Origin: Sitta carolinensis
Taxonomy: Eukaryota; Chordata; Aves; Passeriformes; Sittidae
Assembly (NCBI GenBank): GCA_032173965.1
Contig: JAVUNC010000019.1
Span: forward strand, 18,096,234-18,160,233
DNA length: 64,000 bases
Direction: 5' to 3'
Shown: in pieces, positions 24,262-35,308 of the stretch
Numbering within the stretch: position 1 is the stretch's first letter
Layout: each line of letters begins with the position of its first letter
Translations under genes and position numbers: made by a program
The notes under the pieces: model-generated
Database searches by the model: none
Told to the model about the DNA's origin: nothing
The model's input: the letters and a program-made list of their open reading frames with translations, nothing else

Positions 24262-24460
24262 AATGATTTCATATCAGAGGCACTGGTCTGTGAGTCAAAA
24301 TCTTTGAGCCTCTGCTGTGCCACAGGCTTTCTATAAGCCACTTAGGCCCAAATCCCCAGAGGTATTTAGGCTTTTAACTCCTGCTCATTTCAGTGAGAGT
24401 TAAAAGCCTAAATACCTCCATGGATCTGGGCTTTAGCCTCTGTGGTTATGCCTACACAGC
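24262..24460 (+). mobile_element. CORE-SINE remnant interrupted by a hairpin element
   Basis: GGCACTGGTCTGTGAGTCAA, then TCTGCTGTGCCACAGGCTTT, then AAGCCACTTA resembles the tRNA-like head and mid part of a sauropsid MIR-like SINE (consensus words CACTGGACTGGGAGTC, CTCTGCCAC, AAGTCACTTAGCCTCTGTG). The next expected block, TTAGCCTCTGTGG, lies at 24433-24445, after an 88-bp palindrome. The SINE therefore appears split at CACTTA|GCCTCTG. The part beyond 24446 no longer follows the SINE and may be another old element. Confidence 0.55.
24345..24432. mobile_element. 88-bp palindromic MITE-like element flanked by TTA
   Basis: The element has 36-nt arms, 24345-24380 and 24397-24432, around a 16-nt loop. 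Arm ends are GGCCCAAATCC on the left and AGCCCAGATCC when the right arm is reverse-complemented. The inner 22 bp of the arms (24359-24380 against 24397-24418) pair perfectly, and overall 31 of 36 positions pair. It is bounded by TTA on both sides (24342-24344 and 24433-24435). A three-base TWA duplication is characteristic of PIF/Harbinger-type DNA transposons, so a Harbinger-mobilised hairpin MITE is a reasonable inference. It encodes nothing. Similar palindromes with GGATCTGGGCC ends are common in turtles, crocodiles and birds. Confidence 0.8.
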
Positions 24461-25754
24461 ACAGGGGTATCCATAGTGCTGAGCAGGCACATCAGAGCTG
24501 ACTCCCAATACCATGGCTCTGGGAGGGGGGCAATACCCTGGCTTTGGAGAATGGAATATAATTTGATTGTGGATAGCCCTCACCACAGCATTCCCAGGAG
24601 CTGGCCTGGGTCCCTCCACACAACACTCCCAACATTCTGCTGAGTGTGTGCAACCCACGTGCCCCAAAATCACACTGCATTTGGGTCACAGTCTGCCTCA
24701 CTGGGATACAGGGGTCATCCCATAAGGTTCACACAGTGCTCGTCATTCTGCTGGTGAGCAGCATGTAAAGCACAGGAAGCCAACAGGTTTGCTCAAAAGT
24801 TTTGAACAGAAGTTCAACTGGTTCAGCTGAACAGTCCTACAAATTCCATTTTAATTCAGCTTCCACTGGCCAACATGGTCCCAGATAAAATATCCAGCAC
24901 CTTTCATTTATAACATCAGCACAACATCTGACTGTGTCTGCAAAGAAAATCAGAGCAAATGGTTAACAAACAGTTATGGTAGTTAAAAAAAGAAATACTT
25001 TGCTGCTATTCTATTGTCAGTTTTGGCAAGCAGCACGGGGGAAGCAAAGCACTGATAACATTGCTTTATTGTTCGTGTAGGTCCCAACCTTAACATGCTA
25101 CATCTGTATCTTCTGTCTCAAGAAGTTGCTTTCTTTTCATCAAACACATTCCAGAAGTCAACAGTAAAAGCACTGACAAGAGACAGCAGATTGATCCATT
25201 AACTCTCACTCACTGCTAACAGTTCCTTGGCTGAAACCGGACCCTGCATTCCACTTGGAAAGATTTGGTAAGTTCAAAATGTAAACACACTCACAGGATT
25301 TGGTTACTGCTCTCATGCAGTGCAGCCCCTGCCTCAGCATAGCAGGAGGTGCTGGGAATCTCCACAGGTGCTGTACCTCTTATTTTATACATGCGTAATT
25401 AAGGAACAACCAGGACAGGCCAAACGAGTCCTGTGTGCCTCGTGTTACTATTATACTACATTCTCAGTTAGTGCTAATCGATGTGGTTGCAGTGAAGGAT
25501 ATTACAGCATACAGCTCTTTCTAATATGTATAATAATAATAAATAGCAATAATAATGAACTCTCCCTTCACCAGAAAAGATGCAATTAAATGAGCATGTA
25601 TTTTCCCTTTGGAGACAGGCCCTTAAGCATCTTCCTTTTAGCAGCAGATAAAATGAAGTCTTGCTTGTCATGGCTTTGAATGTGGTTTGCAAAATCATCC
25701 TTCATTTTAAATAAGACTTATCCAACGATGCTCCTTTGTTGAACTCTTATTCTC
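24461..25754. other. Unique non-coding DNA, no gene seen
   Basis: No exon or RNA gene is recognised. The start of this stretch (about 24446-24540) has words such as TGCCTACACAGCAC and ATGGCTCTGGGAG that faintly recall another large sauropsid hairpin repeat, too diverged to call. An AT-rich ATAATAATAAATAG patch lies at about 25530-25560. Confidence 0.5.
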
Positions 25755-25764
25755 CATCCATCCA

Positions 25765-25965
25765 AGCACGCCGGGTCTCTGCTCACTGACCAACACTCCA
25801 GTGCGCTGTAAAATCACGGCACCAAACGCACCTCTCACCCGTTTGCTCCCAAAGCTGCAAAGCCCAGCGCAGGCTCCGCTCCATGTGCGGCTCTCTGGCC
25901 CCCTCTACCGACTGCCACAGTCGGTCCCGGTCCAATTCCTGCATCCAGGGACTCAGCCCGAGGTG
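25765..25965. promoter_or_regulatory. CpG-dense patch, candidate small CpG island
   Basis: Thirteen CpG dinucleotides fall between about 25769 and 25960, roughly one per 15 bp, against a background in which CpG is scarce. By a rough hand count the observed/expected ratio is near 0.7. A small hairpin CCGACTG-CCA-CAGTCGG lies at 25908-25924. Frames across it (25801-25986 and 25883-26149 on +) match nothing I recognise. It could be an orphan CpG island or promoter, or a GC-rich fragment of an eroded element; at about 200 bp it is at the lower size limit. Confidence 0.35.
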
Positions 25966-26470
25966 CTGTTACCCTTGGAGAGGTGACAATACACCTTCTG
26001 AGAGGTGGCAAGATGCTGGCTTATCCTGGGAAGAAGCTGATTTTTCCTATGCAGCGGCTGGACAAACAGGGTTTTGTCCAAGCAGGCCTCTGAGTTCAGC
26101 TTCTGCCTCACTCACAAAACAGAACGAGGGCTTGTGCTGCAAAATTTGACATGGAGGTAGAACATCTCTGCAGTATTCCAGCCAATCCCTAAATATTGGG
26201 ACTCAAGAAGGTGTTTTTGTTGTCCCATCAGGTTCTTGGGATGAATGACGTTTTCCAGGATGGACACCTTCTTCAGCTGAAAAGTTACTGTTCTTAAATT
26301 TTTAACACATTTTGATGTGACAGTGGCACTTCTAAAGAAAACTTTTCAAACACATCTAATCAAAGAGACACTTTTCTGAAAAAGTGCTTTTGGTGCACAT
26401 CTACCTGTTACTGCCCTTTGCTCTTCATGCAGACATGGCATCACATGAGCAAAGCAGCAGAGATTGCTAT
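25966..26470. other. Unique non-coding DNA
   Basis: No gene or repeat is recognised between the CpG-dense patch and the next hairpin-repeat copy. Confidence 0.55.
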
Positions 26471-26550
26471 GGGGAAATGCCAGGAGCTGCTGCACTGACA
26501 TCACTGGGATTTTTGCCACTGATTTCAGTAGAATCATGATTTCATGCAGG
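26471..26550. mobile_element. Ancient hairpin repeat (GATTTCAGT / GGATTTTTGCC type)
   Basis: The left arm GGGGAAATGCCAGGAGC and right arm AATCATGATTTCATGC are eroded inverted copies. Between them lie CACTGACATCACTGGGATTT and TTGCCACTGATTTCAGTAG, matching the tandem 'CATTGACTTCAATGGG, GTTTTGCC' words of a sauropsid palindromic repeat. It is about 80 bp with no visible target duplication. Confidence 0.55.
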
Positions 26551-29500
26551 ACTGTGCTGCCATTGGACTCGAGGTTTAATTACACAACTTTTCACTAGCT
26601 GGCTCTCTAGGTATCTACAAGGCTGATTTCCCTCCCATCTCACTCCAGGGGTTAGTTCTGACTTGTTGCAGGGGCCTGTTTGAAAGTTTTGTGCTCCTTA
26701 TACTTCCCTCCTTCCTCTGGTACTGTACAGTCCCAGACACAGCTCCCTGTGCCAGGTGTACCCGAGTATGCGTCACCCGTGTTTACATCTTCACAGCTTC
26801 AGTTTTCTCTCCCTGTTGTCTCAAGTGCTTTTTTTGCCTTTCCCCTGCTTTTCTCTCCTCCGTGATCAGGTCTTCTGTATTTAATAACCTTTTGTTACAG
26901 AGATGTATAAACAGATCCTGATCTAGGGAGAATGACTTCTTGTTATGGAGCTGGATTGGCAATTTGGTCTGTTTCCAGACCATTCTGGCCTTCTGGCATG
27001 ACCACTAAGAAGCCATTCCCCTGTCAGGTCCAACTCTGCCTCTACAGAGAGATGTCCTGCACATTCCAACTGCAAGTCCTTCAGGACTCACAGCAGTGAG
27101 GGCAATAGAACTTGAGATTTGGATAGAAATGGGAGCATATCCATAGTAATTCTGGACAGAGAACTTCCATCATCTTAATTTGCAGCAGCCTTGCAGTCAA
27201 AGGCACGTCAGCAGCACACTAGCCAGCTTCAGCCCTGCTCCTTTGGGCATCCCAGGCAGTGGAGAACACCTTGTTCAGGCACCAGCTGTTGAATATGCAT
27301 GGGGCATCGCAGGCGGGCTTGTCCAGCCTGCCCCAAACCCGGGGAAGATTAAAGCTGGTTGTTATTTGGTTATCTGCTCTGCAATCACACTTCCAGTTGC
27401 ACTGTAGGGACACAGTGGGTGAAGAGAGGACGGTTCCCCTCTCTGTGCTGCACTCTCAGGAGCAGCAGGAGTGGCCTGAGCAGCAAGGGGGGTGGGAAGG
27501 CTGACTGAGGGGTCCTGCCTGCCTGCAGCCTGCCTGGTTTGTCCTATAGCAGCCATGGGTTTGAGAGCAGCTCACACACACTGGGATAATTTAGTCTACC
27601 CCTTTCCTCCTTACACTCTGGAAAAGAAGGCATACCTAGGACTGGAATAGCCTGGATATATTTCAGCTGCTTTCTCAACAAGTGATCTGTTAAAGGGAGA
27701 AACATACAGCTGTATGAAACTGTTGTTTGTAATATGTATTTAAAATCCTGGGATGAGTATGAGAGGAACTATCATGGAGATTAAAGAAAATTAAATTACC
27801 ACCTTTATTATAGCAGTTCAGAGTTTACAACTTGTTTCCACTTTCAGAAGGGATGTGAATATTTCACTTGTCTTGGATCCTGCAGAGGATTTTTGGGATC
27901 CTGGAATCAGATGCTGAAAATCACTGCATTGCACTGCTACCTGATATGAAGACAAATGCCACCAACAGCAGCTGAGTTATGTATGAACACAACCAATGTG
28001 AAATAAGAATAAAGCCTGTAAGTCCCTAAGTCTGCAACTGTGTTCTAGCACAGCTAGAGAATCTGCAAATTCAGATCCATAGATATAGTAATGTACCTTT
28101 TCTGCACACAGAATTGCAACAGTAACTAAGAGAAAGATAAGAGCAATTTGGACTCTTCAGTTTTAGAGGCTACACTGAGAGGGACCTCTGAAAGGTTGAG
28201 ACCTTGAGAAAGTCTCAAGTTCCAGTCAGAGACTTAAAATCACAGTTTCTCATTATCTTTCCCCAAATTTGCAAAAGTCAATACAAGAGCTGTAGCTGAC
28301 AGAAAACCAGACTTACTAATTCCTGACCTGGTTGTTCAGAGGCATTTTCAACAAGAGAACTATGAAAAACTTCAATCCAATGAATTCCTGCTGACCTGCT
28401 ACATAACTGCTTGGTGTCACACATTCAAAATGGTCCAACAATGAGTGTGTTAGCAGGGCTGCCTCAAAAGCTTCAGTGTCTCACTTTGGCTAAGCAAGTG
28501 TAAGTTTGGATACTTATTTAAAAGTTTTTTGTATCCCTTAGTCCATGAGGCCAGGGTGAAAATCTTGTTGGAATAATCCTTCTCATGAGGTCTCCAATAA
28601 TACCTGCATCCAGCTGGGCTAGAAAAACACTGGGAGCAACCTTTGAGAAACTTTCCTCATTTTGCCTTCCAGTTCCAGCTGAGACTCGGAAGAGCAATAT
28701 TTTGTAAGCAGGACCAGCAGTGGGAGAAGGAAAAGTTTGCTAAGCCTTGGTAAACATATTCCTATGAGCCAGCTCTGAGTGCCTGCCTCTGCACATACCC
28801 AGAGTCCAGGGAACCACAAACAAGTGTAACTGGCTGTACAAATCATATATTCTCTTGATAGAAAAATACAACTGCCTATGTGCCTGAGCCTCTGCACTTA
28901 AGTAATTGAGGAAAATAAGTCACTTTTAATTTCAAAAACTCTCAGCTGTGTCCTTAGTAATTAAGATAGCATGGATGCAATAAATCAGTACATGTGCCAA
29001 CCCACAGAGGTCAAATATAATCAGGCAGCAAATTATAGTAAACATTTATGAATCCCTTGTATACGGCACATGACCCCACCCACTCGTTCTGGCACAGAGG
29101 TTTGCTGTTGATTGCACTGGTCCTTCTGGCATTTCATGTCCTCTTGCAAGTCACACCAAGTAGCCACCCTGAAATATTGTACTAGAACATGATCAGACTC
29201 ATTTTAATCATTGTGTGTATTTTAAATGATGACTAACACACTGAGAGGATGAGAGAAACCAAAATGGTCAGGGAGCTTTTTTTAAAAGAGGAACAAGGAA
29301 CATGTAAATTGAGGTTTCTATTTAAGCAACAAGAAACTCGGTGCATCCTTCTGCATGGTTCGGATGGGCTTGTAGCTGAAGCGCAGAGCAGGGCTGTAAG
29401 ACCCTGCTGACCACAGCAATTCTCCAGGACAGCACAGCAAACCCACAGCAGAGTCCCTGGGAGACCAGAGTTCCTCAGCTCCTGGCTGTGGAACAGGGAT

Positions 29501-29585
29501 GATTATGTTCCCATCCTTTATCTGTCTTGCCCATCTGCACCAAAAAAAACACTTCATTGAAAGGGACTGTCTTTAATTAGGTGTC
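26551..29585. other. Unique non-coding DNA, no gene seen
   Basis: No exon, RNA gene or young repeat is recognised in 3 kb. Frames are 92 codons or fewer with no recognisable features. Confidence 0.55.
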
Positions 29586-29650
29586 TGTGTGTGCTTAGCA
29601 CAATAAGGTGCCAATTTTAGCTGAGGTCCCTGAGTGCTCCTACCTGGCAA
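29586..29650 (+). mobile_element. Possible sauropsid SINE tail (GCCTAGCACAATGGGG type)
   Basis: TGTGCTTAGCACAATAAGGT, then GCCAATTTTAGCTGAGGTCC and GAGTGCTCCTACC, follows the order of a repeat tail common in sauropsid genomes (CGCCTAGCACAATGGGGTCC, GATCTCAGTTGGGGCC, TAGGCGCTACC). The match is partial and short, and the body of the element is not visible upstream. Confidence 0.45.
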
Positions 29651-32330
29651 ATGAAACAGGCATTTACTGCAGGGTTAATGACCAGCTGAGATTACCTGAT
29701 CTTATTATTTCATTTGTACTGCTGTCACACCTAAGAGCAGCGCCACAGACCTGAACCTGTTCTGTGTTTGCATTTAATGCATACAGCACATAATGACAGT
29801 GCCTCTCCCAAACAGCTTAAAATTAAGTTTTACTTTCCCTTCCCCCACCCCCACTTGCATGGAATTTGCTCAGGGAATGCTTTTCAGAGATATCTGCCAT
29901 TGTGACAGCTTCAAGCATCTCCTTATGCCTGCTCAGATTAGATCTGGATAACACCTGACAAGTGCAGATGAGACGCTGATCACAACTAGAAGGAAAGTAA
30001 GAAAGATTTTCTACCAAAAAGTTAAAAGAAACAAAAACATTTCCTGTGTTTTTAAATGCAGTAATGTTCTGCTGATAATTTCTTTTTATACAAAAACAAA
30101 AAGCAAAACCCAAATAAGACCAAAGAAACAGTTTGATGTTTTGTCTTTAGACATGCAATTAATGTTGATGGAATTGCAGAGTTTTTATCAGGAGTTAACT
30201 TGAAAAAAAGCATTCTTACTGTATTTTCTGCTGGAAAGCATAGATACCAAAATGTCAAGGACTCTTACACACAAGCACAGAGGGTTTGGGGTATGAAATC
30301 CACCCCTAACCATAATCTTGAGTTCAGTCTACAGACCTTGAAGCTTCTCTTGCATGTTACAGTATCTAGGGAAGCCTTGTACAAGACAGTAGGCACTGCA
30401 TTAGAGGATACTTTGTGTGCTGAAGTGGAGCTTCTGGTAGGGGATGAAAGAGTTGGAGATGTGAGATGTCCCATGTTATGAACCATTTCCTTCCCCTGTG
30501 ATGGCACTGATCCTTGGGAGAGACTTATTTTCTCCTAGTAAAAAAAATCTTTCAAAGGAGATTCCTTACCAGCTGGAGATGAAAGGACAGGATCTGGCAG
30601 GAATATCTCGTCAGCATCAGTGCCTGTTTTATACTTTGCACACACCTGGAGAGTCCTGGAATACAAGAGAAACCACCTCTACATCTTTGGCTACCAGAAG
30701 AGTTCCCAGAGCAAGTCTGGGACTCTTTAAAAACTGGCATTTTACCAAGAAATCACAGACAGCGGGAATCAAGTCCTTTCTCCTTTGCCTTCTTCAAACT
30801 GGAAAGAGACCCTGCAGCTTCATTTGGTTTGTGTGTGCAGAGGTGCACAATGGAGACAGCAGGGACTGAAGAGGAGACTCATCCCAGCACTATTCAGCTT
30901 TTCATAACTATCAAACAATTATAATTTCTGAAAAGGAAATCCCTTTTATTTAAAAAGCCAGCAAAAAAAGAGAAAATAATGACGTGGCCTTCCATTCCAC
31001 CCTGCATTAGTACCTCCCTACTAGAAAAACTGCCTTTCAAGCAGAACACCTTCTGGAATATCTAAGTGGATAAAGGCTGGGAAAAAGATCCTGTGAGGAA
31101 AGCAAAAGTTCCTTTAAGAAGGGACATGGTAGTGCCTATTATACCACAGGGTTTTTTCTCCAATGGATGTCACCACATGCTATTCCTCACCCAGTGCTCA
31201 CCAAAACCCAAATTCGATGAGTTTAGAATATTACACGAGGGCAGGACTAACCAGATATCCTTTTGGAAATGCAATCTCATAACATGTGAACCACATTAAA
31301 ATGATAATTAGTTATCAGTTCCATAATCTGGAAAATTATGCTTGTCTTCAAAATTTTCAGGAAGTTTTGTTCAAGTTTGGGAGTTAAATTTGATAGGCTA
31401 GGAGGCAGAAATCTCTCTGCCAATTTTATTTTTAAGACCTTCTACAAAGACCCTTGAATACTGGTATGTGTGACAATATTGGGGGCAATGATCAGAAAAA
31501 AACCTCAAATAGTGAAATTCTAATTCCCTCAGCTGCGGATAATGAAGTATAGAAACATGAACAATCCCCAGTCAAATAACCCCCCAGAAGGTGTTATTTA
31601 CAAAATCTCACCATTTTCAACCCATGGTGTGATTTGAGAAGCTTGATTCATGGCTTCTTGGGTTAGCAAGACTAGTTGGCAGTGCTAGTGGCTGAAGTGA
31701 GCTGTACTTTACACTGACAAATCAATCAAGTGTCTACCTGGCAATTAGCCAGGAATCCTACCATTAACAGCCCATTAGAAACATGTTATTTTCATGGACA
31801 GCTCCTGTGAACCCAGGGAACAAGAACAAGGGAGAACAAGGGAGAGGATCAGTGTCCATCACTCGTGTTTGCCCAGTGGGGTCAGCTGGACCCAGTGGGG
31901 TGGAGAGCAGCATTTCAGTGGGCAAACAGGTTCAAAATAGGTTCTACCACACTGCAGCTCTCTCCTGCAAACAACTGCATTTAGGATCAGTGAAATGTTT
32001 CTCAGTTGGCCTGAGAATTTTCTCTGAAAATGACCCCCAAGCCTGCAGATGTTGCTGGTACAAAGACATTGCAATGCACTGGCAATTTCGGCCCCACATG
32101 GAGGAGGGTTTGGTTTTCCACAGCTGGATGATTTGGGAGAGCAGCAGCAATGTGGGCCAGGGTTACACAGAGGGAAGTAAGTCCAGAGCTCATTATGTCT
32201 TTCCAATAATTGAAGGGGACTTCTGCAGGATCAGACAGTTTTTTCCAGCACTGCTGATTAGAACTGGGCAAGACTTCTGTTGAATGAATTTGGTGTCTTC
32301 AGCTAACACAATTCAACTCTCAGCAAAATT
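29651..32330. other. Unique non-coding DNA, no gene seen
   Basis: No gene is recognised. The longest frame is 166 codons on + (31783-32283). It has several Cys and Trp residues but no domain, signal or splice context I recognise, and a 115-codon frame overlaps it on the other strand. An exact 10-bp tandem duplication AACAAGGGAG lies at 31825-31844. Confidence 0.5.
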
Positions 32331-32331
32331 G

Positions 32332-32370
32332 GGGAGTTTTCATTGAAAACTCAGTTTCAATGAAAATCCC
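32332..32370. repeat. Short inverted repeat (hairpin)
   Basis: TTTTCATTGAAA (32337-32348) and TTTCAATGAAAA (32355-32366) are exact reverse complements around a 6-nt loop, and GGGA/TCCC pairs outside them with one bulged base. It may be a remnant of a palindromic MITE; too little remains to name it. Confidence 0.7.
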
Positions 32371-34355
32371 AAACTAAACACTGTGATTGTGGATCAAAAA
32401 GTATCTTTGAATTAAAAATTGAAACACTATTTCAGATGTTGAAATTCCCCTTTGTAATAGTTCTTCCTTTTGATTCTTATTGCAGTCTCCCCACAAAAGA
32501 AATATGGATAAAACATACATCAAAAATAGTAGAGGAAGGAATTTTTGAATTGTGTTTTTCCACATGGAGAAGGCATCTCTAAGGCAGTCCTGTTAATACA
32601 TGTGTAGACAAAGCAGCATTAGTAACATTGCTAGCATTTAGGAGACATGGATATCATTCATCTCAGGATCTTGGAGAACACACTTTTTTATTCAAAGATT
32701 TTCAGATGTGGGACATCAATCTTTGGAATATATCCATAAAAACTAGACGAAAATTAAAGAAGGGAAGTACTGAAAAAAATAATAAAGAATGACAATCCAT
32801 TGGACTTCACTCTGGAGCTCAGATCAAATATTCTTCTCTTAGGAAGAGGAAAGGTATTACAGTCTGGCCAACTGTTATTTGGAAATAGAATTGTAATTGT
32901 GTATTGAGTTCTTATCTTCAGATGAGGTAATCCACAGCATGCTGATGAACATTTATCAAGCAGGCTGGTTAAGCCCCAGGGAATGACAAAGGGGAGAAAG
33001 AATGGGAAGGAGACACATTGGCTATGAAACACTCCTTGCTAGAACAAGAAACAATAGGGTGCTGCAACTGAAAAAGGAAGAGACGCTTCCTGGGACAAGA
33101 TGCCTTGCTGAGGTACATCACTACCAAGAGATAAGGGTATTCTCAATGACAGGCTGGGGCACTGAAACCACAGCAGCTCCTGCAGTGACACACGAGGTCT
33201 TTCTGAGGGTTATGTTTAAGGTTTCTAAGGTCAAGTGACTCTTACTTTAGAGCTGCAAAGTATTTGTTTCTCAGGTAAAACTGTTCAAAACAAATTCTTG
33301 TAGGAAGCAAGTGCTAAGCAACTCTTGAATACCAGAGACCTCCAAAATCTTTTAAAAGAGACACCCAACCCAGAACACTACTTCAGACTTTTCCATAGCT
33401 TTTCCTATAGATGAATCAGTAATTTTCCAGCTTAAGCAAAGCTTCACACTTCAACATTTTAGTTCTTATTTTCTGGCTACTCTTAACTGACTAACTATAC
33501 TGTCCATAGGAAAAAGCAAATTTGTTTCAGATTGGCCACTGGAGTCAAGTTCTCCATAAGAAGAGAGTTCAAATTCCAAACTCAGAGAAAGAATAAACAC
33601 TATTCCCACTCAAGCATGCCCAAAAGGGGCTTGGGATGGAAAGATTAAAATGGAGAACTACAGAGGGATGTTAGGAGCAAGGCAAGAAGAGTTTAACACT
33701 CAACGCATCTCTTTTTCTAAAAAGGTTTTGGTCAGTGCTGGTTAGATCTTACAGGAAGCATCACAGAGCAGAACAAGAACTGACAGCACATGTGCTGCTT
33801 GTACTGCTGCCCATCCTTTTTCAGAAGGAATTTTGCACTCTACACCCACCCCCAAATTTGAAAATCTTTGCTTTATTCCTTAACAGAATTTCTATCCAAT
33901 TTCTCTGACTTCTGTGCAGCCTTCCATCGACTCAACTAAGCACCAGGGTCCTGGTATAAAAATAATTTCCAAGGAGGAATACGGACATCACATGAATCAA
34001 TAAAACATGCAGGTGTGAAGGAGCACCCAGAGCTTCACCTGCAGCACAGTGAGCTCTCAGACTGGAATAAGGCTCTTCCCTGTGAGTGCAAGGTAGGTGC
34101 AGTCCCGTTAAAACTTCCATGATAAGAGGAAAACTCTCAGCCAACCTCCTACTGCAAACCCTGCCCTTAAGCAGAGGTGAGGCTTGCTGAGAACTCACTT
34201 GCTGAAGTACCATGACCTTCAATCCTGTGGTGCCTGACACAAGAGAGTATAAAGAGGTCTGAGGTTTTATAATCCAATTATCCTGTATTGGGCATCCAGA
34301 AGTGAGAGCTGCAAACAGTGATAATCTTACCCAGAAATAAGTTCCCTTGTTCCCT
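32371..34355. other. Unique non-coding DNA, no gene seen
   Basis: No gene is recognised. The longest frame outside low-complexity DNA is 192 codons on - (33932-34510), but its first 50 or so codons are the antisense of the CR1 copy that begins at 34356. The remainder matches no family I know, so it is rejected as a gene. Confidence 0.55.
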
Positions 34356-34927
34356 GAGCTGCATCCAAAGCAGCCTGAGCAACAGGCCAAGGGAGGGGAT
34401 TCTGCCCCTCTGCTCTGATGAGACCCACATGTAGTGCTGCATCCAGCTCTGGAGCCCTCAGCACAGGAAGGACATGGAACTACTGAAGCGAGCCCAGAGG
34501 AGGCCACCAAGATGATTAGAGAGAGGGAGGGCCTCTCCTATCAGGAAAGGATGAGAGAAGTGGGTCTGTTCCACCTGGAAAAGAGAAGGGCTAGGAATGA
34601 CCTAACTGTGGCCTTCCAGTACCTGAAGGGAGCCTATGAGAAACATGAAGAGAGACTTTTTACAAGGACCTGGAGTGACAAGGCAAGGATGAATGGCTTA
34701 CAGATGAAAGAGGGTAGGTCCAGATTAGATACTAGGGAGAAATGTTTCCCTGTGAGGGTGGTGAGGCTCTGGCCCAGGCTGACCAGAGAAGCTGTGGATG
34801 CCCCATCCCTGGAAGTGTTCAAGGCCGGTTGGGTGGAGCTCAGAGTAACCTGAGACAGCAGAAGGGGTTGGAACTAGATGATCTTTGAGATCCCTTCCAA
34901 CCCAAGACATTCTATGTTTCTGTGATT
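34356..34927 (+). mobile_element. 5'-truncated CR1 LINE, 3' end
   Basis: About 570 bp matches the 3' end of avian CR1: GGGGATTCTGCCCCTCTGCT, GTGCTGCATCCAGCTCTGGA, GAGGAGGCCACCAAGATGAT, CTTCCAGTACCTGAAGGGAG, GAGAGACTTTTTACAAGG, TGTGAGGGTGGTGAGGCTCT, GATGCCCCATCCCTGGAAGT, and the terminal GATGATCTTTGAGATCCCTT then CCAACCC and a TTCTATG tail. CR1 is a non-LTR retrotransposon whose copies are nearly always 5'-truncated. Only the last part of the reverse-transcriptase frame plus the 3' UTR is present. The 139-codon frame at 34434-34853 is a chance frame across it, and the CR1 frame itself is broken by stops and indels, so the copy is dead. Confidence 0.95.
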
Positions 34928-35290
34928 TCCAACCCTATTTTTTTGTCAAACAGCAGGCTACAAAACCAACACAGCCTCTGCCAGCTGGTTGAGTAACCCC
35001 ACAGAAATGTGTACACAAAGTTCTCCCAAATCCCATACATCACAACAAATAATTGATGACCCTGGTGACATTTATGACTCTTTGTCAATCTGACAGCTCT
35101 TTCACTGACTTAACAAGCAGGAAAATAAAGAGTAATTTAGCAGAACTTGTGCTTCTTGTTCATACAGGTCACCGCTGTGACAGTCACCCAGGCACAGACA
35201 AACTCTGGCAGACGAGCAGCTCTCCCTGCTGCCGAGCTGGACAGACAGAAGTGACAAAGGGAGCGCTGCTGGCACTCCTAGAACTTGCTG
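34928..35290. other. Unique non-coding DNA right of the CR1
   Basis: No gene or repeat is recognised between the CR1 3' end and the CTCF-like site. Confidence 0.55.
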
Positions 35291-35294
35291 AATA

Positions 35295-35308
35295 CCACCA
35301 TCTACTGG
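35295..35308 (-). promoter_or_regulatory. CTCF-like binding site
   Basis: CCACCATCTACTGG on + is, on -, CCAGTAGATGGTGG. It matches the core CTCF consensus (CCASYAGRKGGCRS) at 13 of 14 positions, the mismatch being T in place of the C of GGC. This is sequence similarity only; occupancy cannot be inferred. Confidence 0.4.

Noticed and set aside
31867..31927. Inverted repeat GTTTGCCCA ... TGGGCAAAC
   Set aside because: Only 9 bp per arm with a 43-nt spacer; expected by chance at this scale.
33932..34510. 192-codon frame on -
   Set aside because: The first part is antisense CR1 and the rest has no recognisable family or motif; fits chance.
34434..34853. 139-codon frame on + possibly a CR1 reverse-transcriptase remnant
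   Set aside because: It overlaps the CR1 but the CR1 frame is broken by stops and indels; counted as part of a dead element, not a gene.
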